NCBI RefSeq assembly: GCF_025460765.1
Contig: NZ_JAMWEG010000008.1
Coordinates: 285,370 to 349,369, forward strand
Origin: Micromonospora sp. MA102
GTDB taxonomy: Bacteria; Actinomycetota; Actinomycetes; Mycobacteriales; Micromonosporaceae
Direction: 5' to 3'
DNA length: 64,000 bases
Shown here: one piece after another, positions 56,964 through 64,000 of the stretch
Layout: every line of letters starts with the position of its first letter
Position numbering within the stretch: position 1 is the stretch's first letter
Translations under genes and position numbers: made by a program
The notes under the pieces: generated by a model
Told to the model about the DNA's origin: nothing
What the model saw: the letters and a program-made list of their open reading frames with translations, nothing else
The model's database searches: none

Positions 56964-59900
56964 CTACCACGATCTCGGCGAGAGCGCGCCCTCTGTCGGA
57001 AATTCCGGCACGGCGGCGACGAGCGCGGTCAGCCCGGAGGCGTCCAGCAGGTCGGCCGGGCGGACGGTCACGGCGTCCCGGACGTAGTGGAAGGCGGCCC
57101 CGACCCGCTCGACCGGCACCCCGGCCAGCTCGGCCCAGGCCAGCCGGTAGACGGCCAGCTGCACGGCCGCGGCGTCGGCCTCCCGCCCGGCGGGCTGCCG
57201 GCCGGTCTTCCAGTCGACCACGTCGTAGCGGCCGCCGGGGCGGGCGAAGACGGCGTCCATCCGGCCCCGGACCACCACCCCGGCGATCACTGTGGCGAAG
57301 GGCACCTCCACCTCCACCGGCACCCGGTCGGCCCACTCGCTGGCCAGGAAGCGCTCCTGGAGCTCGGTGAGCGCGTCGTCCGGGGCGGCGTCCTCGTCGG
57401 CCGCGCCGGGCAGCTCGTCCACGTCGAGCAGCCGGTCGGCGCCGAAGCGCTGCTCCAGCCAGGTGTGGAAGGCGGTGCCCCGCCGGGCGTACGGGTTGGG
57501 CTCGGTGGGCATCGGCCGGCGCAGCGTCCGGGCCAGGGCCTCCGGGTCGCGGCGCAGCGCCACCAGCTGCGTCACCGACAGGTGCCCGGGCAGCTCCACC
57601 TCGACCGCCTCGGCCCGCCGGGCCAGCTCGGCCCGTTCGGCGAGGAGCAGGTCGGCCTCCCGCCGCCAGCGGGCCACCTCGGCGTCCTCGGCGGGCGGCT
57701 CGGGGGCGCCCGGCAGTGCCTCGTCGGCGCTCCCGGCGGCCCCGGCGCCCGCGGCCAGCAGGGCCTCCTCGCGGCGGGCCGCCTCGGGGTCGGCCAGGTA
57801 GCGGCGGACCAGGGCGGCCGCCTCGGCCAGCGCCGGACGGCGGGCGCCGAGCGGGTCGGCCGGCCACTCCGCCCGCAGCACCGTCTCCGTGGTCGGGTTG
57901 ACCGCGTCCCCGGCGGGTTCGGGCGCCCAGGCGTCGACCAGGTGGCCGTCCGCGCCGGCCAGGCAGGCGTCGTGCACCTCGCGGAGGAAGACCGAGGGGC
58001 CGCGGAACTTCTTCGTCCCCTCCCCCCACCAGTAGCCGGAGCAGAGCAGCAGCCGGCGGGGACGGGTCACCGCCACGTACGCCAGCCGGCGCTCCTCCCG
58101 CTCGTCGTGCGCCCGCCAGGCGTCGGTGAAGTTCTCCACCGCCCGGACCACCCCGCGCTGGTCCTCCGCACCGGCAAGGCCCAGCTCGGGAAGCCCGTCC
58201 GCGTCGCCACGCAGCGGGAACGGCAGCACACCGAGCCCGCCCAGCCAGTGGTCGGAGTTGCGCACCGGCCCGGGCCAGACCCCCCGGGTGAGCCCGGCCA
58301 CCGACACCACGTCCCACTCCAGACCCTTGGCGGCATGCGCGGTGAGTATCTGCACCGCACCCTCCACCACCTCGACCTCGCCCGGGGTGAGGCCGCGCTC
58401 CTCGTCCTCGGCGGCGGCCAGGTAGGCGAGGAAACCGGCCAGCGTGGCACCGGGCGTCTCACCGCTGAACCGGGCCGCGACGTCGCCGAGCGCGTCCAGG
58501 TGGGCACGGGCCAGGCCGGCGTCGCCGGCGCCGTCCCGGCCGGCCCGGACCGCCACCTCCACGTCCAGGCCGATGGTCCGCTCGATGTCCGCGATCAGCT
58601 CCGGCAGGGACTGGTCCAGCCGGTAGCGCAGCAGCGCCAGCTCCATCCCGTACGACCGCAGCCGCGCGAACCCCTCCGCCGAGTACGCCTGCGCCGGCCC
58701 CAGGTCGGCCAGCGCCTCGACCAGGGTGGCCTCGTCCAGCGCGTCCACGGTGATCTCCGGCTCGTCGTCGCCGGTCACCTCCCGGCGGGCCCGCGCGATG
58801 GCACGGGCGCGCCGGTGCAGGGCGACCAGGTCGCGCGGCCCGATCCGCCAGCGCGCGCCGGTGAGCAGCCGCAGCAGCGCCGCCCCGTCGGTCGGATCCG
58901 CGAGCACCCGCAGCGTGCAGACCACGTCCCGGACCTCGGGGGTGTCCAGCAGCCCGCCCAGGCCCACCACGTCGACGGGCAGCCCGCGGGCGCGCAGCGC
59001 CGCCTCGAGAGCCGGGATCTGGCTGCGCAGCCGGACCAGCACTGCGGTGGTGGGGCGCCGGTGCGCCGGGATGTGCTCGGGCAGCGCCTCCGGCATCCCG
59101 GCCGCGCCGCGCCAGGCGGCCAGCACGCTGTCGGCGATCCAGTCGGCCTCGTCGGCGTACGTCTCCAGCAGCGCGCAGTGCACCGTGCCGGCGGCCCGCC
59201 CGCCGGGGCTGCGGTGCGGGATCGGGTCGCGGACGCTGAGCGCGGCGTGCAGCTCGGGCACCCGGGCGCCGGCCGCCCGCAGCGGCACCGACAGCGCGTT
59301 GGCGACGCCGAGGATCTCCGGGCGGTTGCGCCAGCTCGTGGTGAGGCTGAGCACCTCGGCCGGGACCCCGTCGGTGCGGGCGAACTCGGTGGGGAACCGG
59401 TCCAGCGTGCCGGCGCTGGCCCCGCGCCAGCCGTAGATGGACTGGCAGGGGTCGCCCACCGCGGTGACCGGGTGGCCCCCGCCGAACAGGGCGTTGAGCA
59501 GCACCACCTGGGCGTGACTGGTGTCCTGGTACTCGTCGAGCAGCACCACCCGGAACCGGTCCCGCTCGATCACCCCCACCCCAGGATGGTCGCGGGCCAC
59601 CCGAGCGGCCCGCGCCAACTGGTCGGCGAAGTCCATCGCCTCGAAGTCGTCCTTGCGCCGGCCGTACGCGCGGACCAGCGGCAGCAGCTTCAGCCGGGTC
59701 TGCTGGAGCTGGAGGGCCTTACGCACGTCGGCGTAGACCCGACCCGGCCGGGACTGCACCTCGGCGAAGAACCGGCCGGTCCAGGCAGCCAGCTCGTCCG
59801 GGTCGACCAGGTGCTCGTCCAGCTCCCCGGCCAGGGCGAGCACGGCGTCGGTGATGGTCGACGGCATCCGGTCCACCTCGGACATGTCGCCGTCGTAGTT

Positions 59901-60419
59901 GCGGACCAGCAGGTCGACGAGCTGCCAGCGGGACGCCTCGGTGAGCAGCCGGGTGGTCGGCTCGTAGCCGGCGCGCAGCCCGTGCTCGGTGACGATCCGG
60001 CCGGCGTACGAGTGGTAGGTGGAGACGGTCGGCTCGCCGGCCAGGGGATCCTCGTGCGGATCCCTGCCCTGCCGGCCGAGCCGGCGGATGAGCTGGTCGA
60101 GCCGGGTGCGTACGCGGTGTGCCAGCTCGCCGGCCGCCTTGCGGGTGAAGGTGAGGCCGAGGATCTGCTCGGGGCGCACGTAGGAGTTGGCGACCAGCCA
60201 GACCACCCGGGCGGCCATCGTCTCCGTCTTGCCCGAGCCGGCGCCCGCGACCACCAGCAGCGGCTCCACCGGCGCGGCGATGATCGCCGCCTGTTCCCGG
60301 GTGGGCGCCGGCAACCGGAGCAGTCTGGCCAGCTCGACCGGGGTGTAGCGGGGGCCGGCGTCGGCGGTCCGGGGCGTCGGGGTGGCGGTGGTGCCGAACA
60401 GCGTCGGCTGCGTCGTCAT
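56964..60419 (-). CDS. adnB: AdnB subunit of the AdnAB helicase-nuclease
   Basis: An 1151-residue UvrD-like motor fused to a RecB-type nuclease. Walker A LLVVAGAGSGKTETMAARVV (about residue 55), Walker B VVLLDEYQDTSHAQVVLLNA, AVGDPCQSIYGWRGASAG, motif V LTAHAAKGLEWDVVSVAGLT. The C-terminal nuclease has GTAFHTWLEQRFG, VVRGRMDAVFARPGGRYDVV and the metal/lysine motif VDWKTGRQPAGRE. AdnAB resects double-strand breaks in actinobacteria. The ATG at 60419 overlaps the adnA stop (ATGA). It lies downstream of adnA, as in mycobacteria. Confidence 0.95.
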   Translation of the reverse strand: MTTQPTLFGTTATPTPRTADAGPRYTPVELARLLRLPAPTREQAAIIAAPVEPLLVVAGAGSGKTETMAARVVWLVANSYVRPEQILGLTFTRKAAGELAHRVRTRLDQLIRRLGRQGRDPHEDPLAGEPTVSTYHSYAGRIVTEHGLRAGYEPTTRLLTEASRWQLVDLLVRNYDGDMSEVDRMPSTITDAVLALAGELDEHLVDPDELAAWTGRFFAEVQSRPGRVYADVRKALQLQQTRLKLLPLVRAYGRRKDDFEAMDFADQLARAARVARDHPGVGVIERDRFRVVLLDEYQDTSHAQVVLLNALFGGGHPVTAVGDPCQSIYGWRGASAGTLDRFPTEFARTDGVPAEVLSLTTSWRNRPEILGVANALSVPLRAAGARVPELHAALSVRDPIPHRSPGGRAAGTVHCALLETYADEADWIADSVLAAWRGAAGMPEALPEHIPAHRRPTTAVLVRLRSQIPALEAALRARGLPVDVVGLGGLLDTPEVRDVVCTLRVLADPTDGAALLRLLTGARWRIGPRDLVALHRRARAIARARREVTGDDEPEITVDALDEATLVEALADLGPAQAYSAEGFARLRSYGMELALLRYRLDQSLPELIADIERTIGLDVEVAVRAGRDGAGDAGLARAHLDALGDVAARFSGETPGATLAGFLAYLAAAEDEERGLTPGEVEVVEGAVQILTAHAAKGLEWDVVSVAGLTRGVWPGPVRNSDHWLGGLGVLPFPLRGDADGLPELGLAGAEDQRGVVRAVENFTDAWRAHDEREERRLAYVAVTRPRRLLLCSGYWWGEGTKKFRGPSVFLREVHDACLAGADGHLVDAWAPEPAGDAVNPTTETVLRAEWPADPLGARRPALAEAAALVRRYLADPEAARREEALLAAGAGAAGSADEALPGAPEPPAEDAEVARWRREADLLLAERAELARRAEAVEVELPGHLSVTQLVALRRDPEALARTLRRPMPTEPNPYARRGTAFHTWLEQRFGADRLLDVDELPGAADEDAAPDDALTELQERFLASEWADRVPVEVEVPFATVIAGVVVRGRMDAVFARPGGRYDVVDWKTGRQPAGREADAAAVQLAVYRLAWAELAGVPVERVGAAFHYVRDAVTVRPADLLDASGLTALVAAVPEFPTEGALSPRSW

Positions 60420-63400
60420 GCGTGCTCCGTGGGCGGCTCGACGACCTGGCGGCCCTGCCCGGAGACCGGGCAGCTCGTGCGCACCGGGCAGACCCGGCAC
60501 TTCGAGCTGGCGACGGCGGCGAAGGTGGCGGCGGCCATCGTGTCGGCGGTACGCCGGACCAGCGCGGTGGCCCAGCCGGCCTCGGGACCCTCCCCGGCGG
60601 CCGCCTGGGCCTGCTCCTTGGCGTCCTTGGCGCCGGTGCCGAGCTGCACGAGCGCGGCGCCCCCGGACTCCTCGCCGAACTCGGCGAACGCCCCCGCCTC
60701 CACGGCCGCCTGGTAGGCGCCGAGCTGCGGGTGCTCGGCCACCTCCCGCTCGGTGACGGCGGTGGACTTGCCGGTCTTCAGGTCGATCACCACGAGCCGC
60801 CCCTCGGCGTCGACCTCCAGCCGGTCGACCCGGCCGGTCAGCTCGACGGGCCGGCGCGGGTCGTCGAGGCGGACCGCGAACTCGTGCTCGATGGCGAGCA
60901 GCCGCCGCGGGTTGCCGGCCAGCCAGCGCAGCAGCTTGTCCACCATGGCCTCGGCACGGGACCGTTCCGGGCCGACCATCCAGCGGGCGGCCAGCTCGAT
61001 GGCGTCGAACCGGGCGGCCACGTACTCCAGCAGGGCCGTCCGGTCGACGCTGGCGTCCTCGGCCAGCATGGCGGCGGCGTGCACCAGGTTGCCGACCCCC
61101 TGCGCGGCGCTGGCCGGTGCGCTGCCGCCGTGCCGTTCCAGCAGCCAGCGCAGGCTGCACCGCAGCGCGCTCTCCATGGCCGACGGGGTGACCCGCACCG
61201 GCTCGCCCTCGTCGACCAGCGGCCGGTCGTCGGAGAGGCCCCGCAGCCCCCACCAGTCGTCCGGGTGCGCGCCGGGCACTCCGGCGGCGGCCAGCCGGGC
61301 CAGCTCGGCCGCCGCCGCGCGCCGCCGGGTGACCGGTGCCGCCGGGTCGGTGATCGCGGTACGCAGCTCCGCCACCAGCGCGGACAGGGTGAGCCCGCGC
61401 GGGGGCAGGGTGACCGGCAGCGCGCCGGGCACCGCGTCCTGCGGGTCCTCGTCTCCCGCCGGCACCGGCCCGTCCGACATGGGCGGGACGGTCAGCGTGG
61501 CACCGTCGCCGGGTCGCCCGGCCGCGCGGGCCGGAGTCCCGGCGGCGCCGTCGCCGGCACGTCGGTCCCGCCCCCGGCCGGTGACCCCGGTCGAGGCGGC
61601 GCCGGTCGGGCCGCCACCGGTGGGGGCGCCGCCGGTCGGGGCGCCGCCGGTCGGGCCGCCACCGGTGGGGACGCCGCCGGTCGGGGCGCCGCCGGTCGGG
61701 CCGCTCGGGCGCGGTCCGGGATCCGGGGCGGGCGGGGTCGTTCCGCCCCCGCCGACGGTGGGCGGATCGATGGCGGCCAGCTCGTGCAGGAATCGGCTGG
61801 GCTGCTCCTCGTGGTCGTCGCCGCCGACCGCCGCCGAGGCCACCGCGGTGACCAGCAGGCGCCGCCGCGCCCGGCTGATGGCCACGTGGAACAGCCGGCG
61901 CTCCTCGTCCAGCAGCGCCGAGGTCTGCCCGACCAGGCTGGCCCGCAGCCCGGCGCCGTCGGCCCGGCCGGCGAGCACGTCGACCAGCCGCTCCGAGCCG
62001 AGCAGGCTGCCGCGCAGCCGCAGATCGGGCCAGACACCCTCCTGCACGCCGGCGACCGCGACCAGGTCCCACTCCAGACCCTTGGCGGCGTGCGCGGTGA
62101 GCAGGCGGACCGCCTCGCCCCGGTCGGCGCTGGCCGCGAGGGTGTCGGCCGGCAGCTCCTGCCCGAGAACGTGGTCGAGGAAGACCTCGGTGCGCGCGCC
62201 GGGCAGCCGGTCGGTGAACCGGGCCGCCGCGTCGAAGAGCACCATGACCGCGTCCAGGTCGCGGTCGGCGGCCTCGGCCCGCCAGCGCTGCGCGGTCTCG
62301 TGCTCGCCGGTGGCGGCCCGGCCCCGGGTGATCGCCCCCGCCCAGCGCTCGGCGAGGCCGCTCTCCCGCCACACCGCCCAGAGCACGTCCTCGGCGGTCG
62401 CACCGGGCGCGGCGGCGGCCTGCCGGGCGGTGTCCAGCAGGTGTGCCACGGTCTGCGCCGGCGCCGCCCAGCGCCGCTCGACGGCAGCCAGCTCGGCCGG
62501 GTCGCGCAGGGCCTCGACGATCAGCTCGCCGGACGGGCGGCGGTCGCCCGCGGCCAGCGCGAGCGCCCGCAGCCCCTGGCGCAGCCGCCGCTCGGCGAGC
62601 GGGTCCGCGCCGCCCAGCGGCGAGTGCAGCAGGGCGACCGCCGACTCCTCGTCGAGCCGGTCGGGGTCGAGCGCGCAGCGGAGCAGGAGCAGCAGCGGGG
62701 CCACGCCGGGCTGGAGGTGCAGCGGCAGGTCCTCGCCGTGCACCACGGTCGGCACTCCGGCGGTGTGCAGGGCGCGCCGCAGCGAGGGCAGCTGCCGGCC
62801 GGTGGAGCGGACCAGCACCGCCATCCGGGACCAGGGCACCCCGTCGAGCAGGTGCGCCTCGCGCAGCGCGTGGGCCAGCCAGGCGGACTCGCTGGTGGCC
62901 GAGCGGAAGGTGCGGACCTCCAGCGCGCCGGGCGGGGCGTCGGGGAGCGGGCGCAGCCGCCGGTGCGCCGCCGGGCCGCGCAGCCGGCGGGCCAGCCGGG
63001 CGGTCGCCGCCAGCAGCTCCGGCCCGGCCCGGTAGGAGGTGGTGAGCGTGACCTGGGCGGCCGGCGCGCCGGAGGCGGTGCGGAACCGGTGCGGGAAGGT
63101 GGTCACCCCGGCCGGGTCGGCGCCGCGGAAGGCGTACGTGGAGGAGTCCGGGTCGGCGAAGGCGACCAGGGGCTTGCCGCCACCGGCCACGACGGCGAGC
63201 AGGTCGAGCTGGGCGGGGTCGGTGTCGGCCAGCTCGTCGACGTAGACGTGGGCGAGCCGGCGGCGCTCGGCGGCCAGCAGCTCGGGGTCGTCCAGCAGCA
63301 TGCCGGTGGCGGCCCGGACCAGCTCGGCCGGGTCGTAGGCGATCGAGCCCCGGTTGCTCACGTCGCGCAGGGCGAGGACGGCCACGTACTCGCGGAGGAA

Positions 63401-64000
63401 CCGGGCGGCGGCCGGCCAGTCGGCGCGGCCCAGCTTCTCACCCAGCCGGGCCAGCTCGACCGGGCCCACACCCCGCTCAGCGGCGCGCATCAGCAGATCG
63501 CGGAGCTGCTGGGCGAAGGCCCGGGTGCGCAGCGCGGGGCGCAGGTCCTCCGGCCAGCCGACCGGGTCGTCGTCCGGCTCCTCGCCCACGATGTCGAGCA
63601 GCTCGCGGATGATCAGATCCTGCTCGGGGCCGGTGAGCAGCCGGGGTGAGGGTTCGCCGCGCTCGGCGGCGGCCCGGCGGAGCAGCCCGAAGGCGTACGC
63701 CGGGAAGGTGCGGACCAGCGGCTCGCGGACCACGCGTTGGCCGTCACCGGCGATCCGCGCCTCGATCCGGTGGCGCAGCTCGGTGGCGCCCCGCCGGCCG
63801 AAGGTGAGCACCAGGACGTGTTCCGGGTCGACGCCCTCGGCCACCCGGGCGGCGACCGCCTCGACCAGGGTGGCGGTCTTGCCGGTGCCCGGGCCGCCGA
63901 CGCCCAGCATCGGCCCGTCGGTGTGGGCGACGACCTCGGCCTGCGCCGGATCCGGCCGGCGCGACGGCGGGTGCGCGGCATCGCCCGCGGACCCGCCGTC
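60416..64000 (-). CDS. adnA: AdnA subunit of the AdnAB helicase-nuclease, 5' end outside window
   Basis: About 1194 residues are visible; the frame stays open to the right edge (AEVVAHTDGPMLGVGGPGTG, Walker A). Motor motifs include VLTFGRRGATELRHR, VYVDELADTDPAQLDLLAVV and LLTAHAAKGLEWDLVAVAGV. Walker B reads YVDELADTD where AdnB has LLDEYQDTS, fitting AdnA as the weaker motor. The nuclease has VVIDLKTGKSTAVTEREVAE, and cysteines CSLRWLLERHGG and KCRVCPVRTSCPVSG form an AddB-like iron-sulfur site. A PTGG-rich repeat links the domains. adnB overlaps its stop. Confidence 0.94.
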   Translation of the reverse strand, partial: DGGSAGDAAHPPSRRPDPAQAEVVAHTDGPMLGVGGPGTGKTATLVEAVAARVAEGVDPEHVLVLTFGRRGATELRHRIEARIAGDGQRVVREPLVRTFPAYAFGLLRRAAAERGEPSPRLLTGPEQDLIIRELLDIVGEEPDDDPVGWPEDLRPALRTRAFAQQLRDLLMRAAERGVGPVELARLGEKLGRADWPAAARFLREYVAVLALRDVSNRGSIAYDPAELVRAATGMLLDDPELLAAERRRLAHVYVDELADTDPAQLDLLAVVAGGGKPLVAFADPDSSTYAFRGADPAGVTTFPHRFRTASGAPAAQVTLTTSYRAGPELLAATARLARRLRGPAAHRRLRPLPDAPPGALEVRTFRSATSESAWLAHALREAHLLDGVPWSRMAVLVRSTGRQLPSLRRALHTAGVPTVVHGEDLPLHLQPGVAPLLLLLRCALDPDRLDEESAVALLHSPLGGADPLAERRLRQGLRALALAAGDRRPSGELIVEALRDPAELAAVERRWAAPAQTVAHLLDTARQAAAAPGATAEDVLWAVWRESGLAERWAGAITRGRAATGEHETAQRWRAEAADRDLDAVMVLFDAAARFTDRLPGARTEVFLDHVLGQELPADTLAASADRGEAVRLLTAHAAKGLEWDLVAVAGVQEGVWPDLRLRGSLLGSERLVDVLAGRADGAGLRASLVGQTSALLDEERRLFHVAISRARRRLLVTAVASAAVGGDDHEEQPSRFLHELAAIDPPTVGGGGTTPPAPDPGPRPSGPTGGAPTGGVPTGGGPTGGAPTGGAPTGGGPTGAASTGVTGRGRDRRAGDGAAGTPARAAGRPGDGATLTVPPMSDGPVPAGDEDPQDAVPGALPVTLPPRGLTLSALVAELRTAITDPAAPVTRRRAAAAELARLAAAGVPGAHPDDWWGLRGLSDDRPLVDEGEPVRVTPSAMESALRCSLRWLLERHGGSAPASAAQGVGNLVHAAAMLAEDASVDRTALLEYVAARFDAIELAARWMVGPERSRAEAMVDKLLRWLAGNPRRLLAIEHEFAVRLDDPRRPVELTGRVDRLEVDAEGRLVVIDLKTGKSTAVTEREVAEHPQLGAYQAAVEAGAFAEFGEESGGAALVQLGTGAKDAKEQAQAAAGEGPEAGWATALVRRTADTMAAATFAAVASSKCRVCPVRTSCPVSGQGRQVVEPPTEHA
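61599..61702. repeat. 15-bp in-frame tandem repeat within adnA
   Basis: About seven units encode PTGGx (AdnA linker reading GPTGGAPTGGVPTGGGPTGG and on), between the motor and nuclease domains. Confidence 0.85.

Noticed and set aside
56964..62372. Single giant fusion of adnB with upstream sequence.
   Set aside because: Upstream of ATG 60419 the frame is antisense-like composition overlapping adnA in another frame; the ATGA overlap marks the true start.

Overview
The window is about 72% GC (by eye), uses GTG/TTG starts freely and reads as the chromosome of a filamentous actinobacterium. WhiB proteins, a SigR/SigH-RsrA module, a DUF397/DUF5753 pair, AdnAB, UvrD2, mycoredoxin and ribosomal protein bL37 all point that way. 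Protein texture suggests Micromonosporaceae (Micromonospora-like); that family call is inference. Gene order matches, from memory, two blocks of the Mycobacterium tuberculosis map: the pdtaS-TB7.3-rshA-sigH-SRAP-aroA-rsgA block (Rv3220c-Rv3228) and the UPF0182-PDZ protease-zincin-ABC1 kinase-whiB7-uvrD2-mrx1-nudC-adnB-adnA block (Rv3193c-Rv3202c).

Layout. 1-9.4 kb: PdtaS-like sensor kinase (cut by the left edge), sugar isomerase-domain protein, TPR protein, drug exporter with its TetR repressor and a palindromic operator, acetyltransferase, biotin/lipoyl carrier, the 24-residue bL37 gene, and the thiol-stress sigma/anti-sigma pair with its own SigR-type promoter. 9.4-23.9 kb: hydrolase, WhiB protein, SRAP protein, aroA, rsgA (probable CTG start), hisN, membrane protein, glycosyltransferase, SDR, STAS-ATPase protein, DUF5709 protein, a two-component system, a small ATPase, prs and purC.

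23.99-26.2 kb is the most unusual part: four consecutive structured RNAs followed by a Ro60/Rsr (TROVE plus von Willebrand A) gene. Each RNA is closed by a long 5'/3' end-pairing stem with a conserved Ro-site-like internal loop and a second stem, and two carry T-arm and D-arm mimics in circularly permuted order, as in YrlA-type Y RNAs. They form two promoter-driven pairs that look like a duplicated dicistron.

26.2-36.9 kb: orphan solute-binding lipoprotein, two initiator tRNA genes, an ECF sigma with a partner membrane protein, UPF0182 protein, PDZ/Lon-like protease, zincin and a YgjP-type peptidase. 37-48.7 kb: DUF5679 zinc ribbon, three DnaA-box matches, a ThiF-like protein, ABC1 kinase, whiB7 behind a long leader with an ORF and a strong intrinsic terminator, uvrD2, mycoredoxin with a SigR-type promoter, MFS exporter, DUF5753/DUF397 pair, a repeat-rich intergenic island and nudC. 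48.7-64 kb: two M16 peptidase subunits separated by copies of a 62-bp repeat, a sulfonate-type ABC transporter with an Rrf2 regulator, a DEAD-box helicase and cold-shock protein, and adnB-adnA (adnA runs off the right edge).

Functional themes are thiol/oxidative stress (sigma/anti-sigma, mycoredoxin), antibiotic response (whiB7, TetR/MFS), DNA repair (SRAP, UvrD2, AdnAB), RNA quality control (Rsr plus Y RNAs, DEAD helicase, Csp) and envelope proteolysis (PDZ protease, M16 pair). All database-style identifications come from reading the sequence and recall; no search was run.
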